This document shows, one piece after another, positions 21,762-30,093 of a stretch of 64,000 bases of DNA. Position 1 is the first letter of the stretch. The number at the start of each line of letters is the position of its first letter. The DNA comes from Streptantibioticus rubrisoli (GTDB lineage: Bacteria; Actinomycetota; Actinomycetes; Streptomycetales; Streptomycetaceae). A program made the position numbers and the translations under genes. Under the pieces are notes generated by a model that saw nothing but the letters and a program-made list of their open reading frames with translations, was not told where the DNA came from and searched no databases. The stretch lies in assembly GCF_024436055.1 (NCBI RefSeq), contig NZ_JANFNH010000035.1, positions 1 to 64,000 on the forward strand, in the 5' to 3' direction.

Positions 21762-21817
21762 GAGTTCGCAACCGCCGGACCACTCCATCGTGGTTGCTCG
21801 CCGTCACGGCGGCTTTT
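21762..21817. terminator. Partial copy of the composite intergenic repeat with hairpin and T-run
   Basis: GTGGTTGCTCGCCG followed by TCA, CGGCG and TTTT (stem 21799-21803 with 21807-21811). It lies between convergent genes. The flanking words (GAGTTCGCAACCGCCGG, then TCGTGGTTGCTCGCCGTC) match those at about 54660-54720 and, inverted, 61800-61850. Confidence 0.55.
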
Positions 21818-21828
21818 ACGGCGGCGCG

Positions 21829-23424
21829 CTACCTTCGCGCCCCCTCCAACTCCCGCTCCACGGTGGCGTCAGCCGAAGCCTCCGCCCGGCGGCGAAGCGG
21901 CAGCAAAGCCGCCACCAGCACCGTGCCGACGCCCAACACCACCGCCCCCACCAGGCTGGTGTGCGCGACCGCGTCAGCGAACGCGCCCCGCACCGCGTGC
22001 ACCATCGCCGCCCCCTGTCGCGGACCCGCCTGGGCCGCGATCTTGCCCGCGACGGCGAGCCCGGCGCCAACCGAGTCCCGCGCCGCCGACAGTGCGGCGG
22101 ACGGCAGTTGACCGCGCACCGCCTCCGCGAGATGCGACCCGTACGAACCGGACAGCACCGAGCCCAGGATGGCGATCCCCAGCGACCCACCGAGCTCCAG
22201 CGAGGTGTCGTTCACGGCGCCACCGACCCCCAACTCCGACTCCGGAAACGCCCCCATGATCGCGTCGGTGCACGGCGAGAGGCTGAGCCCGATCGCAAGG
22301 CCGAGCACCACCAGCGGAACCACCAGGTCCGAGTACCCGGACCCGGCGTCCACCCGGGTCAGCAGCGCCAGCGCCACCGTGCCGCCGACCATGCCCGCGG
22401 TGACCGTCACCTTCATGCCGAGCCGCGGCGTCAGCACCCCGGTCAGCGCGGCGCCGACGAACACCGCACCGGCGAGCGGCAGCATCCGTACCCCGGTGTC
22501 CAACGGGCTGTAGCCGAGGACGAACTGGAGGTGCTGGGTGAGGTAGTAGAAGGCCCCGAAGACGGCGAGGAAGAACAGCCCGACGGCGAGGTTGGACCCG
22601 GCGAAGCCACGGTCGCGGTACCGCCGTACGTCCAGCACCGGACGCGGATGCCGCAACTCCCAGAGCACGAAGGCGATCAGGCCCACCCCGGCGATCACGG
22701 CGGCGGTGATCGCCGCGGTGCCCCACCCGAAGTGCGGTCCCTCGATGATCATGTAGACCAGCGCGCCGAGCGAGACCACCGACAGCAGTCCGCCGACCCC
22801 GTCGATCCGCCCCTGGTGCCCCGCCCGGGACGGCGGCACCAGCACCAGCGCTCCGGCCATCGCCACGACCACCACCGGAACGTTGATCAGGAACGTCGAG
22901 GACCAGCCGTGGTCCTGCAGCAGCACCCCCGCGACCAGCGGTCCGACCGCGATGGCGAGCCCCGCGGTCGCCGTCCACATGGTGATCGCCTTGGCCCGCT
23001 CCGCCTTGGGGAAGGTCGCGGCCAGCAGCGACAGCGTGGCGGGCATGATCATGGCCGCGCCGACACCCATCACGGCCCGCGCCGCGATCACCCCGGAGGC
23101 GCTGTGCACCAGTGACCCGGCGACCGAGGCCCCACCGAAGACCGCGAGCCCGAGCTGCAGCGCGCCCCGACGGCTGTACTTGTCGCCGATCGCGCCCAGC
23201 AGCAGCATCAGCGCCGCGTACGGCACGGTGTAGGCGTCGATCACCCACTGCAGATCGGAGCTGGTCAGGCCGAGATCCGCGGTCATGTCGGGAGCCGCGA
23301 CAGTGAGCGAGGTGTTCGCCATCACGATGATCAGCAGGCTCAGGCACAGCACCAGCAGCGCCCACCACCGGCGGGCGTACGGTCGGCCCGTCGGCTCGAC
23401 CGGTTCGGTCAGGACAAGGCGCAC
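21829..23424 (-). CDS. MFS drug/metabolite efflux transporter, DHA2 (14-TM) family
   Basis: A 531-residue integral membrane proton antiporter of the EmrB/QacA type, with about 14 hydrophobic helices. The motif-A loop LGAIGDKYSRRG lies near residue 80. It contains motifs typical of 14-TM exporters, such as GVGAAMIMPATLSLL near residue 120. The start is the GTG at 23424, with AAGGGGGA upstream. It is divergent from a TetR gene (23580), and the gap holds three TTGCAC-type palindromes. This is a classic pump-repressor arrangement, so the pump is probably induced by a ligand of that TetR protein. The substrate is unknown. Confidence 0.92.
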   Translation of the reverse strand: MRLVLTEPVEPTGRPYARRWWALLVLCLSLLIIVMANTSLTVAAPDMTADLGLTSSDLQWVIDAYTVPYAALMLLLGAIGDKYSRRGALQLGLAVFGGASVAGSLVHSASGVIAARAVMGVGAAMIMPATLSLLAATFPKAERAKAITMWTATAGLAIAVGPLVAGVLLQDHGWSSTFLINVPVVVVAMAGALVLVPPSRAGHQGRIDGVGGLLSVVSLGALVYMIIEGPHFGWGTAAITAAVIAGVGLIAFVLWELRHPRPVLDVRRYRDRGFAGSNLAVGLFFLAVFGAFYYLTQHLQFVLGYSPLDTGVRMLPLAGAVFVGAALTGVLTPRLGMKVTVTAGMVGGTVALALLTRVDAGSGYSDLVVPLVVLGLAIGLSLSPCTDAIMGAFPESELGVGGAVNDTSLELGGSLGIAILGSVLSGSYGSHLAEAVRGQLPSAALSAARDSVGAGLAVAGKIAAQAGPRQGAAMVHAVRGAFADAVAHTSLVGAVVLGVGTVLVAALLPLRRRAEASADATVERELEGARR

Positions 23425-23446
23425 GGCTCTCCCCCTTCAGAAGATC

Positions 23447-23509
23447 TTGCACATGACCGTGCAATTACACAGCCATGTGCAAGTTACGTCATTGCACAGC
23501 GATGTGCAA
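23447..23509. promoter_or_regulatory. Three 18-bp TetR operator-like palindromes
   Basis: O1 is 23447-23464 (TTGCACATGACCGTGCAA). O2 is 23465-23482 (TTACACAGCCATGTGCAA), directly abutting O1. O3 is 23492-23509 (TTGCACAGCGATGTGCAA). The consensus is TTGCACA, four bases, TGTGCAA. The array starts 23 bp from the MFS start and ends 71 bp from the TetR start, the expected place for autoregulation plus pump repression. Confidence 0.85.
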
Positions 23510-23579
23510 AATGAGGGGAGGGCGGACACCCGTAGGATTCGCGGGCACCCATCCGCTGCACCCACGGAAGGAACCGGGG

Positions 23580-24185
23580 ATGACCGGCCGAGCCGACGCC
23601 AACCGCCGCCGTCTGATGGACGTCGCGCTCGCCGAGCTGCTGCGCGACCCCGACGCGAGCATGGACCAGATCGCCCGCGCCGCGGGCGTGGTGCGCCGCA
23701 CCGTCTACGGGCACTTCCCCAGCCGCGACGCGCTGATCAGCGCACTGACCGACGACGCGGCCGACGCGGTGGCCGCCGCGCACTTCGCCGCGCAGGACGG
23801 TGTCGAGGACCCGGCCGAGGCGCTGGCCCGCAGCATCCTCGCCGTATGGGAGATCGCCGACCGCTACCGGCTGCTGGTCTCGCTCGCCCAGCGCAGCGTG
23901 ACGATGGAGGGCATCCGGCAGCGGCTGGCACCGGTCCGCCGCTCCTGCACCGAACTGCTGCAACGCGGCCTGAAGCAGGGCGTGTTCAGCTCGCCGCTGC
24001 CCGCGCAGGCGCTCGCCCATGTCCACGAGCAGGTGCTGTTCGGCCTGATGGAGGCGGTCAACGACGGTGCGCTACCGCCGGAGAGTGCGGGCAGCGCCGC
24101 CGCCGTCACCGCACTGACGGCAGCGGGCGTACCCGCTGACCGCGCCACACGGCTGGCGGACGCGGTGAGCACTTCGGCCAGCTAA
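23580..24185 (+). CDS. TetR/AcrR family transcriptional regulator of the adjacent efflux pump
   Basis: A 201-residue TetR protein. The N-terminal HTH lies at residues 6-55 (ANRRRLMDVALAEL, then GVVRRTVYGHFPSRDALI), with an all-helical ligand/dimer domain after it. I chose the ATG at 23580, with GGAAGGA upstream; the reading frame stays open to 23475, but that stretch contains the operator palindromes. It is divergent from the MFS exporter gene. The inferred role is to repress both genes by binding the three palindromes at 23447-23509 until a ligand is bound. Confidence 0.9.
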   Translation: MTGRADANRRRLMDVALAELLRDPDASMDQIARAAGVVRRTVYGHFPSRDALISALTDDAADAVAAAHFAAQDGVEDPAEALARSILAVWEIADRYRLLVSLAQRSVTMEGIRQRLAPVRRSCTELLQRGLKQGVFSSPLPAQALAHVHEQVLFGLMEAVNDGALPPESAGSAAAVTALTAAGVPADRATRLADAVSTSAS

Positions 24186-24229
24186 GAGATCGTCTTCTCC
24201 TGACGTCTCATCCCGGAACCGGCGTTGTC

Positions 24230-24250
24230 CCGCCGCTCCACCGGCGGTTT
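24230..24250. terminator. Short hairpin with T-run after the TetR gene
   Basis: CCGCCG (24230-24235) pairs with CGGCGG (24242-24247), followed by TTT. It lies between the convergent TetR and ArsR-type genes. Confidence 0.5.
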
Positions 24251-24282
24251 CGTATGTCGCGTGCTCGGTCGGCTGCGGTCGG

Positions 24283-25269
24283 TCAGACCAGGGTGGTTAC
24301 CGGAAGTCGCTGGTAGAGGACGTGTCTGGAGCTGCGGGTGCGCCGGATGAGCCCAGCGCGGTGCAGGATCTGCAGGTGGTAGGAGACAGTCGCCGGGCTG
24401 AGGTGCAGGCGCCTGGCGAGGTCCCCGGTGGTGCGAGGCTGTGCGAGTTCGGCCAGCACGCGCGTCCGGGTTTCCCCGATCAGTTGCTCTACCTGCCTGG
24501 GGCGGTCGACGTCTAGCGGTAACGCTGGGTAGACGACCAGCGGCGTGCGCGGGTCCGGGGCGTCGTCGGGGGCGCCCGCGCAGAATACCGCTCGGTTGAC
24601 GAAGGCGCTGGGTATGAAGATCACGCTGTCGGCGTCGATCGTCATCTGGTGCGGGCCGGGCGTGGGCAGTCGGAGGTCCAATCCGCCGTCGCGCCATTGC
24701 AGGTTGCCGGCCAGCTGATTGATCGTGTCCGCCCAGCCGCGTCGGGCGATTGCGGCGGCTCTGACGGTGATGTCGGCTTCCAACCGGGCGCGGAGGCCTG
24801 GCCAGTGCGGGGCGAGGGCTGCCCGCCAGAACTGCTCCAATTCGTCCGCGAGGCGTCGGGCGAAGTGGCCCTCTCCTCGGTCCAAGGCCGTAAGGAGCAG
24901 TCGCGGCGGCTTGCGCGCCGTGGACTGGTCCCAGGAGTGGCCGCCGATGGCCCCGGACATCTCGTAGCGGATGCGCTCCGCGGAGGCCGTGGCCACCTGG
25001 TGGAAGGCGATGTCCGGCTCGGCGTCGAAGGAAAGCGGTTCGGGCCGTAAGAAGTCGGGTTGGTAGCCGAGGGGACCGCCGCTGCCAACTACAGCCAGCA
25101 GCCCCAGACATCGGCCTGACATGACCTCGGTGGCCCGCGCGCCCCAACGCGCATCGAGCGACTGCGGCGCGCGACCGGGAGCGAAGAGCAGATCGGCGGC
25201 CGCACCCAGCGGACAGATCGCGAATCTGGCCCGGCCGAGCCCTTGCGCCCCTAGCTCGATTCGGATCAC
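24283..25269 (-). CDS. ArsR-type winged-helix regulator with DUF5937-like N-terminus
   Basis: A 328-residue regulator. The C-terminal 70 residues form an ArsR winged helix (TTGDLARRLHLSPATVSYHL, then ILHRAGLIRRTRSSRHVLYQ). The N-terminal 240 residues match the actinobacterial DUF5937-type domain found with such helices, from memory of that family. The start is the GTG at 25269 with AGGGGGG five bases upstream; an ATG at 25302 has no ribosome site and lies in the palindrome region. No CxC metal site is seen near the recognition helix, so metal sensing is not supported. It is divergent from the secreted I36 protein gene. Confidence 0.75.
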   Translation of the reverse strand: MIRIELGAQGLGRARFAICPLGAAADLLFAPGRAPQSLDARWGARATEVMSGRCLGLLAVVGSGGPLGYQPDFLRPEPLSFDAEPDIAFHQVATASAERIRYEMSGAIGGHSWDQSTARKPPRLLLTALDRGEGHFARRLADELEQFWRAALAPHWPGLRARLEADITVRAAAIARRGWADTINQLAGNLQWRDGGLDLRLPTPGPHQMTIDADSVIFIPSAFVNRAVFCAGAPDDAPDPRTPLVVYPALPLDVDRPRQVEQLIGETRTRVLAELAQPRTTGDLARRLHLSPATVSYHLQILHRAGLIRRTRSSRHVLYQRLPVTTLV

Positions 25270-25575
25270 ACAGGCCCCCCTTCGATCGTTTTTGAATCTC
25301 ATCGAATCATTCGACGGCCGACTCGGGACCGGGTTTCCTGGTGCATGTCCGGATATCGCATGGCAGCGCCAGAGCCGGGTTGTCCGACCTCCGGGCCCTG
25401 GTGGCCAGCCCACGCATCGTTGAACTCGTCGCCAAAGGCGAGTCACCGAAGTTCTGACGGAAGCTCGTCGATCCACAACTCTTTGACGCCTACTCGCAAG
25501 CAGGGCGACCTGCCTTCCTCAGCCCTTCGGCAGAGGACCCCAGGGGCCGCTCTGCACCAGGGGAGGAACCCAACC
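25270..25575. promoter_or_regulatory. 306-bp divergent control region with AT-rich palindromes
   Basis: Near the ArsR start there are TTCGAT (25281-25286) and ATCGAA (25301-25306), which are inverted repeats, and the 13-bp palindrome TCGAATCATTCGA (25302-25314). These AT-rich words in GC-rich DNA are a likely operator for the ArsR-type protein. The rest, toward the I36 gene, shows no coding frame; a ribosome site GGGAGG precedes the I36 ATG. Confidence 0.55.
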
Positions 25576-26148
25576 ATGAACGCACGCAAGGCTTTGGCCC
25601 TCGCCGTGGCCGCCACGGCCCTCGGAGGCGGCCTCGTCTTCGCCCCGTCCGCCCACGCCGCGAGTGCCAGCCCGACGGCGGCTCACTTCGAGGCCCAGGC
25701 CCGCAATGCGGGACTCACCACCGCACAGGCAACCGGGCTGCAGCGGCGCGTGGACACCACCGTGGCGCAGTACGGCGGCAAGCAGGTGGCAGCCAACTCG
25801 GTGCAGCTCGCCAGCGGAGGCACTCTGGTCGTCACCGTGCCGGGCGAGAACTCCGTAAGAAACCCGCACACCCTCCAGCCGGACACAGCCTGTCCGTACG
25901 GAGACTTCTGCGCCTACAAGGGCACCGACTACACCGGTTACCAGTTCAAGATGGGGGCGTGTGGAACCTACGAACTCCCCGGTTCTGGATGGGGCGGTTC
26001 CGGCTCCTGGATCAACAACCAGACCCAGTCGTGGATGACCGGGCTCATGTACGACCATCACATGAACTTCGTGTACCAGACGCCGCCCCCGCCCTCCAGC
26101 GATCCCAACGGCAACTGGAAGCCCATCTGGTACATCAACAACTGCTAG
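25576..26148 (+). CDS. Secreted peptidase-inhibitor family I36 protein
   Basis: A 190-residue exported protein. A Sec signal peptide spans residues 1-28 (cleavage after SAHA). A linker of about 85 residues follows, then an I36/crystallin-like domain from CPYGDFCAYKGTDYTGY through WINNQTQSWMTGLMYD. Cys residues in CPYGDFC, GACGTY and the final INNC could form two disulfides. I36 proteins such as the Streptomyces metalloproteinase inhibitor SMPI block extracellular metalloproteases; inhibition by this protein is inferred, not shown. The linker could act as a propeptide. The start is the ATG after GGGAGGAA. A strong terminator follows. Confidence 0.8.
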   Translation: MNARKALALAVAATALGGGLVFAPSAHAASASPTAAHFEAQARNAGLTTAQATGLQRRVDTTVAQYGGKQVAANSVQLASGGTLVVTVPGENSVRNPHTLQPDTACPYGDFCAYKGTDYTGYQFKMGACGTYELPGSGWGGSGSWINNQTQSWMTGLMYDHHMNFVYQTPPPPSSDPNGNWKPIWYINNC

Positions 26149-26160
26149 CGCAACCTCGCC

Positions 26161-26190
26161 AAGGGTCCGTCAGCCTGCTGACGGACCCTT
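26161..26190. terminator. Perfect 13-bp hairpin, probably bidirectional
   Basis: AAGGGTCCGTCAG, CCTG, CTGACGGACCCTT. It lies between the convergent I36 and dicarboxylate symporter genes, 12 bp after the former. The A-rich and T-rich ends suit both directions. Confidence 0.85.
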
Positions 26191-26207
26191 CGGCGTGCTG
26201 GGCCTCC

Positions 26208-27557
26208 TCAGGCGGCCACGGGCCGCTTCGCGCCCTCGGCCCCCGACGACTGGACGTTCTCGTCCAACTCCACCTCCTCGAACGGGAGTTGACCTGCGAG
26301 TACCGCACGCGCGCGGTCCCGGTCGAACTCCTTGGTCAACGTGCCGATGACCACCGTCGCGACCGCGTTGCCCGCGAAGTTCGTCAACGCCCGTGCCTCG
26401 CTCATGAACCGGTCGACGCCGACGATCAGCCCCACGCCGTCCACCAGGTCAGGACGGTGCGACTGCAGTCCGCCCGCCAGGGTGGCCAGGCCCGCGCCGG
26501 TGACACCGGCCGCGCCCTTGGAGGCGATCACCATGAACACCAGCAGGGAGATCTGCTGCCCCAGCGCCATCGGCTTGCCGAGCGCGTCCGCGACGAACAG
26601 CGAGGACATCGTCAGATAGATCGCGGTGCCGTCGAGGTTGAACGAGTAGCCGGTCGGCACGGTGATGCCGACCACCGGGCGGCTCACGCCCAGGTGCTCC
26701 AGCTTCGCGATCAGCCTCGGCAGCGCCGACTCCGACGAGGAGGTCGACAGGATCAGCAGGAACTCCCTGGCCAGATAGCGCAGCAGCGAGAACACGCTCA
26801 CCCCGCATATCAGCCGCAGCACGCCGCCGAGCACGACGAGCACGAACAGCAGACACGTCGTGTAGAAGCCCACCATGATCACGGCGAGTGCCTTGAGCGC
26901 CCCGAGGCCTGTGGCGCCGACCACCGCCGCCATCGCGCCGAACGCCCCAACGGGCGCCGCCCACATGATCATTGACAGCACCCGGAAGACCAGCTTCTGG
27001 ATGTGCCCGATGCCGCGCAGCACCGGCTCCCCCGCACCGCCCATCGCCTGCAGCGCGAAGCCGACCAGCAGCGCCACCAGCAGCGTCTGCAGCACCTGCC
27101 CGGTGGTGAACGCGGACAGCAGCGTCTTGGGGATGATCCCCAGGACGAAGTCCGTACCGCCCTCGCTGGCTCCCGCGGCCTGACCGTGCCCGGCGGCCTT
27201 CGCCGCGGCGGTCAGATGCAGACCGCTGCCCGGGTGCAGGAAGTTGCCCACGGCCAGCCCGATGGCCAGCGCCACCGTGGACATCACCAGGAAGTAGCCG
27301 AGCGCCAGCCCGCCCACCGCGCCGACCTTCGCGGCTTTGCGTACCGAGCCGATGCCCAGCACGATGGTGCAGAAGATGACCGGCGAGATCATCATCGTGA
27401 TCAGGCTGACGAAGCCGGTGCCGAGCGGCTTCAGCTCCTTCGCCGCACCGGGCGCGGCCAGCCCCAGCGCGATTCCGGCCAACACCGCGGCGATGACGGC
27501 CAGATACAGGTAGTGGGTCCGGTCGCGGCGCGGGCGCGCGGGCGTCGGCTCTGCCAT
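26208..27557 (-). CDS. dctA: Dicarboxylate/cation symporter (DAACS family, DctA-like)
   Basis: A 449-residue membrane symporter, predicted to take up C4-dicarboxylates (or glutamate/aspartate) with H+ or Na+. The family signatures are visible: the serine-rich loop STSSSESALP, then PTGYSFNLDGTAIYL near residue 315, and a second re-entrant loop with SKGAAGVTGAG. The start is the ATG at 27557 with AGGAGG seven bases upstream; the frame runs further upstream but through the divergent promoter. The divergent gene pair at 27679 is a DcuS/DcuR-type two-component system, which supports dicarboxylate as substrate and sensor-controlled expression. Confidence 0.9.
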   Translation of the reverse strand: MAEPTPARPRRDRTHYLYLAVIAAVLAGIALGLAAPGAAKELKPLGTGFVSLITMMISPVIFCTIVLGIGSVRKAAKVGAVGGLALGYFLVMSTVALAIGLAVGNFLHPGSGLHLTAAAKAAGHGQAAGASEGGTDFVLGIIPKTLLSAFTTGQVLQTLLVALLVGFALQAMGGAGEPVLRGIGHIQKLVFRVLSMIMWAAPVGAFGAMAAVVGATGLGALKALAVIMVGFYTTCLLFVLVVLGGVLRLICGVSVFSLLRYLAREFLLILSTSSSESALPRLIAKLEHLGVSRPVVGITVPTGYSFNLDGTAIYLTMSSLFVADALGKPMALGQQISLLVFMVIASKGAAGVTGAGLATLAGGLQSHRPDLVDGVGLIVGVDRFMSEARALTNFAGNAVATVVIGTLTKEFDRDRARAVLAGQLPFEEVELDENVQSSGAEGAKRPVAA

Positions 27558-27619
27558 CGTTTCCTCCTGAGGTACCACCGGTGTCCCGACCGGTCGGTTC
27601 CGGCGACTATGCGCGCCCG

Positions 27620-27637
27620 ACGTGACGACGGTCACGT
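27620..27637. promoter_or_regulatory. Crp-like palindrome between dctA and the two-component system
   Basis: ACGTGACGACGGTCACGT has 7-bp arms around GACG. It contains GTG, six bases, GTCAC, which fits the GTG(N6)GNCAC consensus I recall for Streptomyces Crp. It lies in the 121-bp divergent gap, 63 bp from the dctA start. A response-regulator site is the alternative. Confidence 0.55.
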
Positions 27638-27678
27638 TTGCGTTCATAGAGTTCACGCGACCTGTGCACACTGGCCCC

Positions 27679-29292
27679 ATGCCGATAGCCCGCCGTGCGC
27701 CCAAGCCCCGCGCCGGGCGTCCGCGCAGCCTGGCGGGCCAGTTGTTCGCCATGCAGGTCGTCGTGGTCGCCGTGGTCCTCATCTGCTGCGCCGTACTGGC
27801 CTACAGCTACGCCCAGCGGCAGGCCGAGAGCGACGCGCGGGACAAGGTGACCGCCACCGCCCGCGCCATCGCCGACTCACCGACAGTGCACACCGCCGTC
27901 CACGCCGCGAACCCCACCGCCGTGCTCCAGCCGTACGCCGAGCGGGTCCGCAAGGACACCGGCGTCACCTTCGTCACGATCATGAACCCGGCCGGTGTCC
28001 GCTGGACCCATCCCGACCCCCGGCAGATCGGCGGACACTTCCTCGGCGACACCGCGCCCGCGCTGCACGGCCGGACGTTCACCGAGACCTACACCGGCAC
28101 CCTCGGCCGTTCGGTCCGGGTGGTGACTCCGGTGCAGGACGGCGGCAGGGTTACCGCGCTGGTCAGCGTGGGGATCACGGTCGCCGCCATCAGCAGTGAG
28201 GAGCGCGGCCACCTCGCCGCGCTGATCGGTGTGGCGCTGGCCGCCCTCGCGGTGGGCGACGCGGGCACGTACGTCGTCAACCGGCGGCTGCGGCGGCACA
28301 CCCACGGCATGGGCGCCGAGGGCCTGAGCCGGATGTACGACTACCACCAGGCGACGCTGCACGCGGTGCGCGAGGGGCTGGTGCTGCTGGACGCCGAGCG
28401 GCGCGTCGCCCTGTGCAACGACGCCGCCCGGGAGTTGCTGGACCTGCCGGAGGGGGCGGTCGGGCGGTACGTGTCCGAACTGGGCCTGCCCCCGTCGCTG
28501 ACCGGGGCGCTACTGGCCGCGGAACCCCGCGTGGACGAACTGCACCTGACCGAGGACCGCGTGGTGGTGGTCAACACCCAGCCGGTGAGCGGCGGACAGC
28601 AACGCGGCACCGTGGTCACCCTGCGCGACCACACCGAACTCCAGGCGCTCGCCGGAGAGCTGGACAACCAGCGCGGATTCACCGAGGCGCTGCGCTCCCA
28701 GGCCCACGAGGCGGCGAACCGGCTGCACACCGTCGTCTCGCTGATCGAACTGGGCCGGGTGGACGAGGCGGTCGAATTCGCCACCACGGAACTGGAGTTG
28801 GCGCAGGCGCTCACCGACCGGGTGGTCGCGGCGGTCGCCGAGCCGGTACTGGCCGCGCTGCTGCTCGGCAAGGCGGCGGAGGCGAGCGAACGCGGCGTGG
28901 AGTTCCGCATCACCGAGGACACCCGCATCGCGGACGACCTTCCGCTCAACCCCCGCGACCTGGTCACCATCCTCGGCAACCTGGTCGACAACGCGCTGGA
29001 CGCCGCCGTCGAGGGTGCGGCGGCCCGCCGCCCCTACGTCGAGGTCGCCGCCCGGGTCGACGGCGGCGAACTGCTGCTGCGGGTCGCCGACTCCGGCGGC
29101 GGGGTGGAGCCCGGGGCGCTCGGCGCGGTGTTCCGGCGCGGCTGGAGCACCAAGGGCGAGCACGGCCGCGGCATCGGCCTGGCCCTGGTCGAGCAGGCCG
29201 CCCGCCGGTGCGGCGGTACGGTCCGGGTCGAACGCGAGGTGGGCGCGGTGTTCACGGTACGGCTGCCGGTGCGTGAGGCCGCCCGATCATGA
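27679..29292 (+). CDS. Sensor histidine kinase, CitA/DcuS type
   Basis: A 537-residue membrane sensor. The first TM helix lies at about residues 22-46 (FAMQVVVVAVVLICCAVLAY), and an extracytoplasmic sensor domain follows to about residue 172. The second TM is in LAALIGVALAALAVG, then a PAS domain near residues 215-320. The dimerisation/phosphoacceptor helix is SQAHEAANRLHTVVSLIELG, with the SpoOB-type His, and the ATPase domain has N-box NLVDNALDA and GIGLALVEQ. In this family the extracytoplasmic PDC domain binds C4-dicarboxylates or citrate. I start it at the ATG at 27679, though no good ribosome site precedes it. Its stop overlaps the ATG of the response regulator. Confidence 0.88.
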   Translation: MPIARRAPKPRAGRPRSLAGQLFAMQVVVVAVVLICCAVLAYSYAQRQAESDARDKVTATARAIADSPTVHTAVHAANPTAVLQPYAERVRKDTGVTFVTIMNPAGVRWTHPDPRQIGGHFLGDTAPALHGRTFTETYTGTLGRSVRVVTPVQDGGRVTALVSVGITVAAISSEERGHLAALIGVALAALAVGDAGTYVVNRRLRRHTHGMGAEGLSRMYDYHQATLHAVREGLVLLDAERRVALCNDAARELLDLPEGAVGRYVSELGLPPSLTGALLAAEPRVDELHLTEDRVVVVNTQPVSGGQQRGTVVTLRDHTELQALAGELDNQRGFTEALRSQAHEAANRLHTVVSLIELGRVDEAVEFATTELELAQALTDRVVAAVAEPVLAALLLGKAAEASERGVEFRITEDTRIADDLPLNPRDLVTILGNLVDNALDAAVEGAAARRPYVEVAARVDGGELLLRVADSGGGVEPGALGAVFRRGWSTKGEHGRGIGLALVEQAARRCGGTVRVEREVGAVFTVRLPVREAARS

Positions 29293-29969
29293 TCCGGGTA
29301 CTGGTCGTGGAGGACGACCCGGTGGCGGCGAGCGCACACCGGATGTACGTCGAGCGGCTGTCGGGGTTCGAGGTGAGCGCCGTCGCGCACTCCGGCGCGG
29401 AGGCGTTGCGGTTCCTCGACCGCAACGCCGTTGACCTCGTCCTGCTGGACCTGCACCTACCGGACGGGCACGGGCTGCACGTCGTACGGTCGATGCGGGC
29501 CGCGGGGCACACGGCCGATGTGATCGCGGTGACCTCGGCCCGCGACCTGGACGTCGTCCGGCAGGCGGTCTCGGTGGGCGTGGTGCAGTACCTCCTCAAG
29601 CCGTTCACGTTCCCGGCCCTGCGTGACCGGATGGAGCGCTGGTCCCGCTTCCGCGACGAACTGGCGGGCGGCGGCAAGGCGGTCGGCCAGGACGAGGTGG
29701 ACCGCGCCCTGTCCGTACTGCGCGGCAGCCCGGTGGCGGCCACCCTGCCCAAGGGCCTGAGCGCGCCGACGCTGGACGCGGTGACGCGCGCGCTGCGGGA
29801 CGCGTCCGCTGACGGGCTGTCAGCCGGTCAGGCGGCAGCCGCGGTTGGCGTCTCCCGCATCACGGCCCGCCGCTATCTGGAACACCTGGTGGAGACGGGA
29901 CAGGCGGTACGCAGTCCGCAGTACGGTCAGGTGGGCCGCCCGGAGTTGTGCTACCGGCTGTCGCCGTGA
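29289..29969 (+). CDS. Response regulator, DcuR/CitB type
   Basis: A 226-residue regulator that overlaps the kinase gene by four bases (ATGA). The receiver domain has the acidic pocket EDD (residues 8-10), phosphoacceptor D54 in LLDLHLPDG and conserved K104 in YLLKPF. The C-terminal HTH is SAGQAAAAVGVSRITARRYL. The kinase-regulator pair is expected to activate the divergent dctA gene when dicarboxylate is sensed. The 3 prime end overlaps a convergent small gene by about 110 bp, which is unusual here. Confidence 0.9.
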   Translation: MIRVLVVEDDPVAASAHRMYVERLSGFEVSAVAHSGAEALRFLDRNAVDLVLLDLHLPDGHGLHVVRSMRAAGHTADVIAVTSARDLDVVRQAVSVGVVQYLLKPFTFPALRDRMERWSRFRDELAGGGKAVGQDEVDRALSVLRGSPVAATLPKGLSAPTLDAVTRALRDASADGLSAGQAAAAVGVSRITARRYLEHLVETGQAVRSPQYGQVGRPELCYRLSP

Positions 29970-30093
29970 GATGGGCTGCGCGCAGGTGCCGTTGGGTCAG
30001 CACCCGGCAGTCGGTCGCACGGCTGAGGTCCCGCTCGCGCCGGGCGACCTCTTCGGCGACGCGCAGCCGCGCGCACTCATCGCAGCCGCTCAC
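29860..30093 (-). CDS. Small CxxC protein of the Streptomyces accessory type
   Basis: About 77 residues starting VSGCDECARL, with C4 and C7 forming a CxxC pair, then an acidic/basic helix (RVAEEVARRERDLSRATDC) and RRH-like residues. I recall many short Streptomyces proteins of this pattern near XRE regulators; no function is known. GTG 30093 overlaps the preceding gene stop in GTGA. GTG 30102 is an alternative with three more residues. The last third is Pro/Thr-rich and runs antisense into the end of the response-regulator gene. It looks like read-through into non-native sequence, so the original stop may be lost. Confidence 0.5.
   Translation of the reverse strand: MSGCDECARLRVAEEVARRERDLSRATDCRVLTQRHLRAAHLTATAGSTTPGGPPDRTADCVPPVPSPPGVPDSGGP

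Noticed and set aside
24283-25269. Metal-sensing ArsR/SmtB repressor
   Set aside because: The winged helix is present but no CxC metal-binding pair is seen, and a large extra N-terminal domain precedes it.
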